Positions 22,578 through 41,311 are shown, counted from the first letter of the stretch. The stretch: 64,000 nt of DNA from Balamuthia mandrillaris (GCA_031835245.1 JAVKOQ010000208.1:1-64000), one strand, 5' to 3'. Numbers and translations are program-made. Notes: generated by a model not told the origin, from the sequence alone.

Positions 22578-24956
22578 CTTTCCTTTCTTTCTTTTGTTTC
22601 GCTTTTTTTATTTGCCTTTAATTTGTGTTATAATGAAAACTAAAGCAAGGAGACTTTGTACAATATATGTATATGGAGCACTATGTTTATGGGTATGTAA
22701 TAGAGTGTATAAACAAACTAGAAAACCCATCTTGCTTTGCTTTGAACCAAGTTTGACCCAGCAGTTCTTTTTTATCCTTTAACCCTGGAATATATAGTAA
22801 CAATAAAAAGCCAAAAACATAACATGTAAAAGAGAAACAAAAGATAAAAACATTCAAAGCACACTGTGGTCCACACCTCTTTGCCTGTGAATAACCCAGC
22901 ATTACTTATGGCTGTTCGTTACTTAATAAACTGAGTTGATTTCCCATTATTAGAAAATGAAAATAAAAAAGGTTAAAGGGATTTTAATAATATTTAACAA
23001 GCTTGGTTGTATAAACATCTAAATGAGACTGATTCTTAGAATAGAAATAGCTTTCATAGTAAACAAGGAATTTACTAAAAAGGTTATTTACTTAGTTTGT
23101 TAAAGATGTTATAAACAAGCTTGGCATTGCTTTCCATAGTACCATTAGCTCAGGGGCAATAGGTTGAAATGAAGCAGTGTTTAAAACCAGAGAGTTTCTT
23201 GAGAGCCTTGACAATTGCATTGATTAATTCAAAGCAAAAACTGGGTAAATCAAAGTAAAACAAATGATGATAATAAACAAAACCTTTGGTAAAATTACCA
23301 ACCTTAACTCCAGACTCCTCATGTAAATCCCCAGTCATGTATCGCTTAATATTCTTTTTTGCTTTTCTTTGTTCCCTGGTGGATTATCTGTAGTGAGAAT
23401 GTTGATGAGGAATAACCCTGTGAATCAAGAAAAGAATGGCATTTAAGTGACTCTGAATTTATTTACAAGAAAAGGGGTATAGACCAAAGTGCTTTGAATC
23501 TGTAGTGAGGAAAAGGGGAAAATAAAAAGGGCAAGAAAATTTGGAGGTGTTGACAAGAAGTTATAATGAAAGAAATGGTTGGTTTTTCAACAAGGAAGTT
23601 TCAAAGATAGTTTATGGCTAGATAGTTTATGACTATCAATAGGGTTATTAATAAGTTGTCTGGTTATCATCAACAAAAAAGGATTTGCCATTATCCTAGC
23701 CAAATAGTGTTGCAAAGATATCCAATCCATTTATTGTCGACTGAAATAACAATAGAAGGGAGTGTGTGGTGACCCTTGGGTCCAAATGTGTTAATATGGC
23801 CAAGGAGGAAAAGAAAAAGAAAGAATACTTGCATGGCTGGAGATTGTCTTGCTTTCTCTCTGGCAAAGTGAAAGTTTTCTTTCCTCTTTATTACTTTGTT
23901 TCTCTTCTCTCTCTCTCTTTTTCTCTTTCTCTCTCTCTCTCTCTTTCTCTCTTTCTTTCTCTTTTCCCACCTTTACCACTTCTTACTCTCTTTCTTTCTC
24001 TTTCTCTCTTTTTTTTTATTTTATTTTTCTTTCTTTTTTTTTCTTTTTCACTTTCTTTTGCTTCTTTATGGAGTGGAACCCACTGAAACAACATAGAAAA
24101 CAGAAAGAATGGATGCAATGTAAAACAAACTAGAAGAAAAGAAGAAAGAAAGGCAGGAAGGAAGCTTGAGTACTCCAGTGGTGGCAGTGGCAGTGGGGTC
24201 ATAGCTGAAAAGAAGATGGAGTTGCTTGACTTGTTGATAACAGAGAATGAAAAAGAAGAATGAAGAACAAAGAAGAACAAAGAAAAAGAAGAAGAAGAAG
24301 AAGAAGAAGAATGAAGAAGAATAAGAAGAACAAGAAGAAGAAGAAAAACAAGAAGAAGAGCAAGGAAAGTGAAACCAAAACCTTTATATCTAAACTTCAC
24401 CTTCTTAATACCATTCTGCTTCTCTCTTTTAAGCATGTACTTGCTCTCAACCTCAATTACTTTCATCTCCTTCTTTTCCTTCTTTTCCTCCACTCCCTTC
24501 TGTTATTATTTCAGTTAACAATAAAAGGATTGGATTATCTCTGCATCACTTTTTGCCAGAAAGTGGCTAATCTTTTTTTGTCGACGATATACGAACAGAA
24601 TAGTATTATTTGATAATTCCATAATATTGTAATTATTGTCTACATATATCGATATTTTTCGCAATTTCCTCCATGCTGCTTCCTACCAAAGGTAATACAA
24701 TACGACTCCTCATAATTCTAAGAATAATTTGGGTTTTTGATAAAGTGGAAAGTTGGGTGAAAGGCGGCAGAACGGAAGATTCGTCCCAAAGGAGAAGGAA
24801 AAAAAAAATAGAAATAGAAGGGAAGCGAAGGGGGGCGCACGGAAGAAAGAAGCTTCTCCCCTCCCTCTCCTGGCAGATTAAAAAAAAAAAAAAAAAAAAA
24901 AACCACCTTTGTGAGGCCCACGCACACTTCAAAAGCGCCGGCCAGGAGAAGGTGAT
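22578..24956. other. AT-rich and low-complexity spacer upstream of PPR-A
   Basis: Positions 22600-23760 are AT-rich without coding character. Positions 23900-24060 form a CT/TTC-rich tract and 24240-24370 a GAA-rich tract. A short minus-strand frame at 24907-25023 (starting MTLLPALLAFIRMVATTLRF) has a hydrophobic helix and a possible donor into a pyrimidine tract; it overlaps possible upstream sequence of the RING gene and I could not decide between them. Confidence 0.45.
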
Positions 24957-25417
24957 GAGAAGGGAACCGCAGCGTGGTGGCCACCATTCTGATGAAAGCC
25001 AAGAGGGCAGGGAGGAGGGTCAAAGCTCCGGGCTGTTAGCCTCTCTTCGGGGCCTCTGGCGTCGAGCCGCTGCCCCAAGCGGTGCTGCTGCTGAAGACAA
25101 TGGTATGGGCTCCTTCTGTTCTCTCCTTCTCTTTGGTTCTAACCCTTGTCCTCCTTTTTTTCTGCCTACCTCTCTTCTCTGCTACTCTTTTTTTCATCCT
25201 TTCCTTTTCTTTCTTCTTCTCATGCGCAACGGAACTGGAATGAACAAACACACACCTTTCAGAAGGAGCTTCCTATCCTGGGACGCGTTCTTCTGCTTAT
25301 CAACGACAACCAGCAGCAGCAGCGACTACAACGACACAACGGCGCAGCGACAACAACAACGCGGACGACGAATGGGTGCTTTTGAACGGGCGCCAGCCAG
25401 CAGCAACAAATGAGAAC

Positions 25418-26696
<1,279 letters not shown>

Positions 26697-27098
26697 ACAA
26701 CTCGGGAACGCACATGCGGGCAACCACCAACCACCTTGCGGAACCTTCTTTTGCTTCTCTCTCTCTGTCTCTTTCACCCAAATGTACATTTTTTTGCGAA
26801 CTTCTTTTTCTTTTTCGTTTGGCCGATCAATCAAAGCTGGTGGCTGATTGGCGGATCTACCAAAGTGATCATAGATTTATACCATATTTGGAAGGAACGG
26901 CTCCTCGCTTTGATTTTCCATTGGTCAAACTTTCACACGCGGTCCAACAAGATCAAGAAAACTTCATCTCCATTTTCCTTCTTTTCATTGAGAGAAACAA
27001 GAAGAGCTTTTCTTCCTTGTTCTTCTTCTTCTTCGTTCACTATCTATCTAGAGGCGTGTGCGTGCGCTCCAACAGGAAAAAAAAAATAATACAAAAAG
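26697..27098. other. Spacer between the RING and DOMON-b561 genes
   Basis: Contains the RING gene 3' flank and the promoter side of the next gene. I see no coding exon. Confidence 0.5.
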
Positions 27099-28776
27099 AT
27101 GGCCATGATACGGCATCAAAACGCTCTGCTGCTGCTTGTCTGCTCGCTTGTACTTTTCGCTGCCACTTTATCGAGTGGTACGTTTCTCTCCTCTGCTCTG
27201 GCTCTTCCCATCTCGTTCTTTCCTTCGCTGCTTTGCGTGTTTTTTCATTTTCTTCTCACCTTTCCTTGCAGCGGCGGATTTGCAGTTCACAACGGTGCCA
27301 TTTGCTGGCTACTCTCTCTCGTGGGGCATCGATGAGGCGGCAGAAGAGATCACCTTTGAGCTGAGCGTGGAGCAACCGGGGGGAGTGTGGATCGGAGTGG
27401 GCTGGCATGCCGTTGGCTCGTCGGATGACGCCATGACCAACGCTGACTTTGTGGTCTGCACCTTCAATGACAGTACCCATGTATGCTTTTTTTAAAACTC
27501 CACTTCACTTCACTTCTTCCTTCCTTCCTTTCCTTCTTTCTTCTTCCTTCCACCTTCCACCTCTTTCTTTCTTCTCCTTTTTGATCTTCTGCTAATGTTT
27601 GGCTGGCATTCTCCTATGCTGTTACTTAATCGTGTAGGTAAACATTTCAGACCGCTACGCCAACGCCAACAACAAAGGCTTCACCGCACCTGTGCTCGAC
27701 ACCACCATCGGCGGAGTGGACAACATCCTATCGCCCTATGGAGCGCAGATCTCCTCCACCTCCTCCGCCTCCCCCTCCACTATCACGGTGGTTCGCTTCA
27801 CCAGAAAGCTCAACACGGGAGACAAGGCCGACCATCCCATCACGCCGGGAGAGATGAAGGTTGTGGTTGCTATCGGAAGGTCCAACAACTTTGGCTTCCA
27901 TGCCAAGGCCAAGCAGATCTTGGTGAACTTCTTCACTGGCGCGTCTTCGGAGTCTACCACCGATGCGGTTCGTGTTTTTTCTCTGCTTTCTTCTTTTTCA
28001 GTTTGCTTCTTCGGCTTCGTTGTGGATTCTTATTCTCTTTCTCTGTTCTTCGGTTTCAAATAAATGAAATAAAACAGGAAATCTTGAAGCAATACCATGG
28101 CGCTATCATGACGTTGGCCTTTGGCGTTCTGCTTACCTTTGGCGTATTTGTGGCGCGCTACCACCGCCCCGCCTGGTATTGGTTCTTCCTGCATGCCTTC
28201 ACCCAGTTGATGGCCTTGATTCTGGCCATCAGCGGCCTAGCCGTGATCGTAGCCACGGTGCAGAACCATGGCTCTGGCAATCACTTTGACAACGTGCATG
28301 CCCGCTTCGGACTGGCCACGTTGCTGATGACCTGCCTGGTGGTGCCGGCCTTGGGTCTGTGGGCTCATATTTGGAGGGATCCTACCCGCAAGTCTCCTCG
28401 TGTCTTTCCCAATCGCTTCCATTGTACGTTTGATTTTTTCATGGTGTCGACATCGTTTTGCGTTCTGTTTTTTGTCTGCATGTTCACTCATGGCCATATT
28501 CATCAAACACAAGATTGGCTTGGCAGGCTCACATGGGTGATGGGACTGGTGGCGGTGTTTTTGGGATTGCACCAAATCGGAGCCAACACGCCGTTCTTTG
28601 TCCTCTTTGGGGTGTTCATCGGAGCGGCGGTCTTGCTGGCCCTCTTCGTGGAGCTCATTTACCTTATGGATCGTTTTGGGCTGTTCAACAAGTACAAGAG
28701 CAAAGGAAAGGTCCAAATGGAGGAGACGAGACCCATCCTGCAACACTCTGAAGGAGCTGCTGACGACTCCATTTAA
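27099..28776 (+). CDS. DOMON domain-cytochrome b561 membrane protein
   Basis: Five exons (27099-27177, 27272-27480, 27638-27967, 28078-28423, 28514-28776) join to about 408 residues. A signal peptide (residues 1-27) precedes a DOMON domain with ITFELSVEQPGGVWIGVGWH and RSNNFGFHAKAK. A b561 core of five helices follows, starting YHGAIMTLAFGVLLTFG and including HYWLGRLTWVMG. Histidines placed for heme binding are visible in YHGAIM, LHAFTQ, NVHARFG and HYWLG. Such proteins are thought to carry electrons across a membrane, with ascorbate or another reductant inside and ferric iron or radicals outside. The signal peptide and topology put the DOMON domain outside the cell or in the lumen. The tail is short and cytosolic. 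Confidence 0.88.
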
Positions 28777-29208
28777 CGATGCAGAAAGAAAAAATAAAAA
28801 ATAAAAATAAAATGAAAAAAAAATTGTAACGGTGATCGTGTCACCATGTGGTAAGAGGAATGTGTGTTTGCAAACATTCTCAGTCTGTGTTTGTGTGTGA
28901 GCATCGTCTCTCCCCTGTTCTTCCTTTCTCTTCCGGTGAGGATTGCGTTCCTCTCCATTCTTGTCGACAAGTATCACAAAAAATGCAAAAAATGTTTCCG
29001 TGCTCTTATCTACGCTCCTGTCCTGGCTCATCTCCATCTAGTTACTCAGCGCAACAAAGGAACCGCACCCGACAGGTTCGATGACGCGGCGGAACGGAGG
29101 AACCTTGGACAAAAGTTGCTGGGGATCCTTGTGCAGCCTCTTTATTTATGTCGACAAAAACACATTCAAAAAAAAAAAAAAAGATCAGCGAGAAGGAAGG
29201 AGCTCGAG
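28777..29208. other. Spacer between DOMON-b561 and transportin genes
   Basis: About 430 bp with the terminator side of one gene and the promoter side of the next. Open frames here have no conserved motif. Confidence 0.45.
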
Positions 29209-33692
<4,484 letters not shown>

Positions 33693-33780
33693 AACATTTA
33701 GGCTACAGTTGAATTGAAACAGTTGCGTTCAGCTCTATAGTTGCTTTTTTCTTTCTTTCTTTTCTTTTTTAACTTCTACA

Positions 33781-34704
33781 TTAATAACTAGTATCGACAA
33801 GTATTTCTACACTTATTTTCCTTATCTCAATTTCAGCTGCGTCTTTGCCCCTGAACTCCACTTCAGTGGCGCGCCACCCCTCGCCGGTAGCAAAGGAGTA
33901 TGGAACGTAGGGAAAGGGCAGCCCCACGGGTGGCACATCAAATGTCATCCGCTTCCACTCACTTGTGGGCTTGATGAAATCGAGAAACGTGTACTGAGAC
34001 AAGGTGAAGTCCCACATGCGTGCGGTCCAAACTTGAGACCCAGGGCTGTCAGCCAACTGGCGAGCCTCGAAGCTGACTTGGAAACCGACGGCCCAGCTGG
34101 GTTTGAGCTCCAGAGGATACTTGAAAAGAAAAGAGGAGCGGTGGCCGAGGTTTCGTGGCGTCAACACGAAGGTGTCATCTCCAACGTATTCCGACTGCCC
34201 TCGTCGAGCTTGCATCTCCACGAGCTCCAGGCGGCGCAAGGTTTTGGAAGGATCAAAGGCAACGAGGTGTGGCTTCACATCCACGGCGGAGCACCTCTCC
34301 TCGTTAGCGGCAGCACAGGGCATAGGTTCTGGCAGCCCTGCGAAGCAACGCCGCAGAAATCCACACTCCTCGACCACTGCCTGGCACAGGTAATGGCATG
34401 GCAGCAACGGTTCATCACCGTTGGTGCAGGCAGGACATCCTTGAGAGCAGAACAGTCTTGCCGCTGCGACGTAACAGGCAAAGCTCCTAGTGTCACACAC
34501 AAACCCGACGCTTTCGTTTACGCCGCGGTGAGCTCTGGCACAACAAGGTTTTTCGTAGTTTTCTGTACATGTTTCTGGCTCTCGGACGCGATAGTTTGGC
34601 GGAAAGGCGCAGACGCCCTCCTCCCCGGGAGGCAGAGCGCAGGATTGGCCCCGAGTTCCAACGAGCAACATGGAGAGCACAAAGCAAAAACACGGTATGT
34701 TCAT
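33781..34704 (-). CDS. Secreted cysteine-rich protein with Frizzled/folate-receptor-like CRD (CRD-A)
   Basis: A single uninterrupted frame of 307 residues. The start at 34704 gives a clean signal peptide (MNIPCFCFVLSMLLVGTRG); an earlier in-frame ATG at 34842 would bury it. The N-terminal half is cysteine-rich and contains FCSQGCPACTNGDEPLLPC followed by HYLCQAVVEECG, a spacing that resembles Frizzled-type CRDs. The C-terminal half (from about residue 150) looks like a beta-sandwich, with VGFQVSFEARQL and WKRMTFDVPPVG. No membrane helix or GPI signal is evident, so it is probably secreted. The downstream gene at 41446 encodes a related CRD plus beta-sandwich. It is divergent from the large receptor gene, with 253 bp between start codons, and convergent with TNPO3. 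The CRD assignment is by pattern only. Confidence 0.75.
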   Translation of the reverse strand: MNIPCFCFVLSMLLVGTRGQSCALPPGEEGVCAFPPNYRVREPETCTENYEKPCCARAHRGVNESVGFVCDTRSFACYVAAARLFCSQGCPACTNGDEPLLPCHYLCQAVVEECGFLRRCFAGLPEPMPCAAANEERCSAVDVKPHLVAFDPSKTLRRLELVEMQARRGQSEYVGDDTFVLTPRNLGHRSSFLFKYPLELKPSWAVGFQVSFEARQLADSPGSQVWTARMWDFTLSQYTFLDFIKPTSEWKRMTFDVPPVGLPFPYVPYSFATGEGWRATEVEFRGKDAAEIEIRKISVEILVDTSY

Positions 34705-34957
34705 CTTTTGCAACAACGTTTGTCCCACGACGTTGCAAGCTTTCAGCCCCCCCCGAAAGATTCGCTTTGTTTGTAAATCTTTGTTGTTTGTCTTGCTTGT
34801 CTTGTTTGCTGAAAAATAGAAAAGCGTTACAGAAAACAGCATGGTTTGCTGTTTTTGGTAAGTTCATTGAATGGACACGCTTATTGATGTTATGCCGAAC
34901 ATCCATCATTCTGAAGTTTTCTTTCCGAAATATCAATCAAGTGCAACGAAACGAACG
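34705..34957. promoter_or_regulatory. Shared divergent promoter region
   Basis: This short interval separates the start codons of two secreted/surface protein genes pointing away from each other. It must contain both promoters; no specific element could be recognised. Confidence 0.45.
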
Positions 34958-37900
34958 ATGACGCCTTTGACTACGCTGCTCTGCACCGCCGCTGTGCTTG
35001 CTTTTGTACTTTGCCTGTGCATTATTACCACCGAAGCAAATGACCCTTCTTGCCACTGGAAGGTCCGTCATTTCATACCACCATTGTTTTTTTTTTTCAT
35101 TCTTTTTTTGTACTTGTTGTTTCTTTCCTTTTCTTCTTTTTCTTTTCTTTTTTTCTTTTTTCTTTTCTTTTTTTCTTTTCTTTTTCTCTTTGTTTTAAAG
35201 TTTTATTGATGCAAATAATATTTGGCAGAAACGCCAAGCCACCACCTCTGCCGGCGCTCTGGCCGCCTTGACCTTTGAATTCGATTGGGCGGAGGAGGTG
35301 TACCTCTTGGAAAGCAAGGACGACTGCCCGAGCTTCACCTGTCAGGAGGAGGACCCTCCGGGCTCGCCCTCCACCGGGTGCTGGTGCGACTACAGCCAAA
35401 AGGGCGACCGCTGCGGCTCCCCGGTTGGTGGCGACTGCCTCTGCCTGGAGAGGGACTGGTGCAGCGATGACGGGGAGTGGGAGCGGCTTTTGCTGGGCGA
35501 GACCACACACCACGGCGTCCTCACCCACCAAGAGACCAAGTTCTATCGCTTTGTGGTGCCGAACAAGTGCGCCACGGTGAAGGTGTCGCTCCTGGCTCGG
35601 TCCGGTTGGCCCGAGTTTTCTATCACACGAACTCCATCTCCCTCCTCGGCCTGGCGGCTGGACAAGCCCTTCCAAAATACGTTTTTCTTGTGCCCGTCGA
35701 ACATTGCTTCCCTCCAAGTAGGAACCTGGTTCGTGGCGGTTCGCAACAAAGAGGTGGGTCCGGCTGAGTACACTTTGTCTGTGGAAGAAATAGGTACGCT
35801 TTCTTCTACACTCCTATTAGCCTCTTCCTCTCTGCTATTCAATTTTTTGTAACTCATTGACTTGTTCTTCTTGTTCTTCTTCTTCTTGTTCTTCTTGTTC
35901 TTCTTCTTCTTCTTCTTCTCCTTTAGATCCGCCACGTCCCAGACTAGAAGCTTGTCCTACTCCTGTATTTCCTTCTACCTGGAACAAGCTTTGGCCCGGA
36001 TGTACCCGAGTGCTTAGTAACGGAGCTGGTCTTCTCCGCACGTTGGAGTACGAAGTTCCGCGCGAACACTTGGGTTGTCCCACCTTCTTCTCCCTCTCCG
36101 TGTTTGACGGTGGCAACCCTGTCTTCGCCTGGATATCGTACAAGCAAGGCTCTCCCGATGTGGGACCCTACAACAGTAAACTGCCCTACACCAGTCCGCC
36201 ATGGAATGCAGAGGAGGCTTTTCTCCTCTACGACGACCACCGCGTTGCGCTCTCCTTCTGCCCTGAGCAAACAGAGCACGTCACTGTGCACATCACTTTG
36301 TGGACAAGGTTTATGACCACTTCCATGAGTGTGACCGCTGAATCCGATCCTACCCGTTTTCGCACCATTCCAACTTCGGACCTTCAGTCCTTCTCGGGAT
36401 TAGGCAAGTTGCTCGGCAGCTCTCATTTGTCCTGCCCGCAGCAAAACTACTATTGCTATCAGAGCTATGTCGACCGAGGAGAGGAAGGTCGCTATGGTGT
36501 TTGCACGGCTTGGAATATTCGAGTGCCTCACGAGCACGGTTGGCTATGGCCTCTGCCTAGCATTCTATGGAAAGAGAATCCTTCCCACCGCGCTCTTAAG
36601 TATGCTTGGTTTTTTTTGTTTTACTTCTGCTTTTCTTCTCGGTGCTGATCGCGATATTTACGAAATAGGTTTGTGGAGTCAGTGACTTTGGCGGGACAGT
36701 ACAGCGCGATGATTACGCTGAACTACACCAACTTGTCTACTGGAACGCAGTGGCAAACTGTGACCCTTTCTGAAGAGGAAGCCCTAAGGGACTGTTCCGT
36801 GAGCTTTGCTGCCTCTGGGCTGTCCAGATTGGTGAAGGCCTCCGGCGGTCCTTTGGATGTTCTTTCTGTGCCACTTTCCTCGTGCGAAGAGAAGGCTTTG
36901 AAGTGCGATCATTCCAGATTTCAACTCCTTTCTAACGAAGTCGCTTCAATTTTGGACCAGATGAAACGTTCAACATCTTCGGATGAGATGGAAACGCTGC
37001 GCTTTAAGCTCGACACGGTGGCTTTCTCGGATGACTGGTTGGCCTGCTTCTCCTTCGCTGAGTCGCTTCTCTCCACTGGATCAAACCAAGTCTTTCGCAG
37101 TCAAAACTGTACTTTACCGAACTATATTGAAGCGTTTGACAACCATTTGGCCTTTTACCAACCCAACAACTCGGATGTGCTTCACTTCACCGAGGTACGA
37201 GACCAACTCCTTTCCGACCCTTGCTGCTACGAAGGCGAGGCTTGGTTTCAGTGCTGTCAGGAATCGCAACGACAGGTTACGGTGGATTTATTCTTCGCGC
37301 CTTCACCGGAGCAGATTGCTGGGACTTGCCACCACCCCGAATGCGCTCGCTCTTTCCTGGAAGACTTTGCTTCTGAACTTGCTTCGGATTCTGAAGCGAG
37401 CTTTGACAGTTGCGATTCCATTATGCGGTTTTTTCCGGACAGAGCCACCTTCACGACGGCCAGTTTCGACTTTTGGAGAAACTGTACTGCATATGCTTTT
37501 GGAGAGGACCTTCAAGGATTCCCATGTTCTCACGCCAGCGACTGTCCCGGCTCTGCTGCCTGCGCCAACGGTCATTGCTTAATATCGGCTGAATTAGCAT
37601 TGAACCGCTTTCTGTCTTGTTTTTTGGACACCGTCAGCCCCTTTGTGCTGTACCATCTCCGCGATTTGCGTGGACTACCAGACCAAGTCACCACTGACCA
37701 CCTCAAGGTCGCATACGCGACGCTGGATTGCGAACCTCCGGCTGAAGCGCAGACGCTTTGGCCTCTCATCGGAGGTGATTCAGAACCACTTGCTCTCCGC
37801 AACCGCTGGCGCTACCAGCAGAGCACGATGTTTGAGGAATCCTGTGAGGATGACTGCACGGAGGAGTTTGCTTGTCTTTCACAGAGGTGCCGCCTTCCGC

Positions 37901-40900
37901 CCGTTTGTTCCTATACCCAAGCCTTTGGGGCAGGAGCCTGTCCACGTGAATGGGTTGGTATCTTTCGGGATGTGCATGGCATTGCAAGAAAAGCTGAACT
38001 TTTTTCAACTGCATTCGTAGACTTTTGTTGCGGCTGATTCAGAGGCTTGTATTGAGCAGGGATTTTGCAATTGGGATGCACAGAGGACAACTAACGAATC
38101 CTGCATGGAAGGCTTCGTTCAAAGCGAAAGCTTCTGTGCTGCTTGCGTGAACGATCAGAGCGGCTGTGTTACCTTAGGCTTCAACGCAACGCAATGTAAT
38201 GCATGGAGTTATGAAAGCGAGGAGCGTATATGTGTATTTGGTAATGGACGGTGGAAAACAGTAGAAAGTGCAGAGGTACCATTAAATTTTCCCTTTAGTT
38301 CTCTTTCTCTATATTTATCGTTTCTGTGATGATATCATACTCAACTGTGTGGCGCAGGACTGTTTCTGGTGCGATGAGTATTGTTGGGACAGCTCGACTG
38401 GTCAATCTAGGGAATGCCGAGACCAAGCGGAATGCGAAGCTAATTCTGGCCGATGTTTGGACGAGCAAGTCTTCCAAGACCACAGCGGAGTCTGTATCAA
38501 TACCAATTTACCTCCGTACTTCAGCTCTGCCTGTTCATCAACCATTCCTGTGGGTCTACGCAACGCTGCTCAAGTAGAGCTTCGGTATACCCCTTATGGT
38601 TGCATCGTGGAGCCTGCATCTGGTGGAAGCTTGTCGTCCTCCCAATGTCTTAGCAGGTATGTTGCTAATGTTGTCCAATTTATGTATTTATTTTTTTGTT
38701 TGACTTGTGCAATTTCAATCTGCAGTTTTGAAGAATACGGTTACCAATATCTTGCACGACAACACTCCGCAGAAACATGTTCACAAATCGGACATGTATG
38801 CGAGGAAGTTAGTAACACGTATGCACTCTTCAACCGTGGACCTCCTCTCGGAGAATCTAACAAGATTCTAACGGGAAAGGTTTGTGCACCTCCTTCTTGT
38901 GGCTTCAACCTTTAGCCTAACTCTCATCTGGAAAATAGAATGAGGAAGAATGCAATTGCAGTAACGGGAACTACCGCCCATGGTTTGTATGGAAAGCAGG
39001 AAAATGGCTCGAAGGAAACATTATTCAACCAGTTTGGCTGGAAAAGAAGTTTTTTTTGAACACTTGGACGACCTCGTTCGACTACAGCGCGCTGGAGCAA
39101 GACATTTCCGATGCCGCTCGTTTGCTCTACTCTCTGCAGCAACAAACAGAATCACGCTGCAAGTACTCCAAACGATTGCGAGCGCTGAAAGCCATCACTT
39201 GTGATTGTACTGACAACCGCACCGACGAAGAGCAATGCTTTGGTGAAGAGGAGGCTCCGAATGCAATTAGCAGAGTTTGTCAAGGCATAGAACAAGTTGT
39301 TCCGGTTAGTATTTTTCTAAATTAGTGTCTCACGTTTTCTTTACTAACATACATACAACCGCTCGTTGCTTGTTAGAGTCCACCTCATACAGTCAGAGTG
39401 GCGATAGATTCAGTTGAAAAGGCAGGCCATTGTGTCGACCTTGAAACGTTTGACGTCTCCGCCTCGGTCTTCCGCAAGGTGCCCAAACGAAAGCTTTCTT
39501 CTGCTTTCACCCACTTTGAAAGAGATGTGCAAGAGTGGAACTCTGTCTTCAACCAAAAAGGGGGCATCGTTGGACGGCTCGTGGGTGATGGCATGAAGAT
39601 CGTTTGGAAAGATGCTTTGATTCGACACTTTACTCTCTGTTTTGAGCTTCGCCAGGATATACTTCTCTCCACCGACGAAAAGTTTGCAGAGCCCGACCTA
39701 GGAATTGTACGCGACGGCAAGGTCCTTGCGCTTGGTCTACACCAAGTGAAACATACTGGAAATGAGCTGTGCGCAACGGTTCAGGCCGCTTCTCTTGAGG
39801 GCACGTTCAATGGGACATATTACCCGCTCTTTAGGATTTCCGACTGGGAGGATGAAGATGATTCGTTCTCGCTCTCCAGCGGTGAGAAGGCTGTGCTGTA
39901 CTTCGCGGCCACAAGCTATCTCGTGTTGCTGAGCGTTGCTATTTTCAGTTCAATTTTATTCTTCTGTGTTCACCGAGATAGTGTTGCGTTCATTCACGCA
40001 ACTCCCGTTTTCTTGGTTATGTTTGCTTGCTGTAAGTTTTTTTATAACTCGTTTATGTTCTTCTTTTTCAGTTTTTACTAATCCCTTTCTCTCTGTAGTA
40101 AGGAGTATTTATTTCTTTGTTCTCGCGGCTGAAGTAAACGTAGACGACACCCTCTCGTTTTTCCTCGCTGAAATACCCATTTTGCTCTTTTTCGCTGCTT
40201 TGACCGTTGTAATCACAACCCTAGCGTACGTTTCTTCCCTCCCTTTCCTTCAGTGCGTTTGCTTATCGCCTCTTGTACTTATTTTTTTGATACATCAAAA
40301 AGGGTTATTCTGGCAAGAGCTAGATATGCCAGGGCTTATATACTTCGCTTTATCAAGCTGGTGTGGAGTGCAGCCAACCTTGTTCTCCTCGGGGTTTTGA
40401 TTTTCTTTGTAATCTTGTATGAAACTCTGCCCCTCAACACCGAATCAACCTGCGGAGGAAGAGAGGAAGACAACCTAGACGATACTCAACCACGAGACGT
40501 GGTAAACATAGTGTACAAAGTGTTGCTGGCCGCCATAGCTTTGACCATTGGCGCTCTGTTCCTGATATTTGGTGGCAGGATTTACCACCGTCTCCGAGTC
40601 CTGAAAAAGAAGGCCAAGCGAAGAGGTGAACGTCGGGGCACTAAGGTCCGTTAAAAAGCTCTTTCATTTTCTTGCAACTCTCATTCTTGTTGTAATTTTG
40701 CTCACATCGCACCTTACAGTTATTTGTAGTGTCTCTTGGAGCCTCGATTTGCTTCTTACTGCAGTCAATACTTTTGCTTACGTTGGCTCTTGTGGACTGG
40801 CGCAATGTTGTCTTTGGTGCCCTCATTCTTTTGGTCGTGGAAGTCGTTCCCTCACTTACCATCTTGCTCCTCTTGGCTTTGCCACGGAAGGGCCAACACA

Positions 40901-41311
40901 GCAGCGACAGCGATAAGAGCTCAAAGTCTACTTCAGGAAGTGAGCCTACGCGCACCTCCTCAGGTGTCAATTTGGCCACGACCTCAACGGACAGCCAAAC
41001 GGATAGCACTGATACGAATAGTTCTGTATAATAAACAAAAACTTAATGTATTTATCATTCTTAAACTATGGCCACAGAAGGACGAAGAAAAAAAGGCAAA
41101 GCGCTTAAAACAGCTGAGCAAAAATCTGGATGAGCTTGCCACTGCTGGCATCCGCATAAACTCGATGCTGTTTGATGAGAAAAAAAAATGGCGTAGCGTA
41201 ATGCATTTCATCGAAAGGGCACCTGTCGCGGATAAGGTGTTGGCGGCCAATGAATTGTTTATCCAAACAAGAAATTATGTCGACGAAGATTTACTGTTTG
41301 TTTTCTTTTAA
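34958..41311 (+). CDS. Large receptor: Cys-rich ectodomain fused to THH1/TOM1/TOM3 seven-helix domain
   Basis: Thirteen exons (34958-35062, 35229-35793, 35927-36599, 36669-37953, 38021-38275, 38358-38656, 38726-38879, 38939-39304, 39377-40031, 40099-40225, 40303-40645, 40720-41025, 41078-41311) give about 1,788 residues. A signal peptide is followed by roughly 1,350 extracellular residues. An early part resembles PPC-type beta domains (FYRFVVPNKCATVKVSLLAR, WFVAVRNKEVGPAEYTLSVE); the rest is rich in Cys and N-glycosylation sites. The C-terminal membrane part matches plant TOM1/THH1: EIPILLFFAALTVVITTLA, FGGRIYHRLR, and VVEVVPSLTILLLLALPRK. Ectodomain and first helices share exon 39377-40031, so the fusion is direct. 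The 52-nt last intron, if retained, gives a stop at 41031; if spliced, a charged 77-residue tail is added. Ligand and signalling partner are unknown. Confidence 0.82.

Noticed and set aside
24718-25023. Minus-strand frame starting MTLLPALLAFIRMVATTLRF
   Set aside because: It has a hydrophobic helix and a possible donor, but overlaps a possible upstream exon of the RING gene and no downstream exon is convincing.
34033-34776. Plus-strand 247-codon frame opposite CRD-A
   Set aside because: The minus strand has a signal peptide and ordered cysteines; the plus frame has neither.
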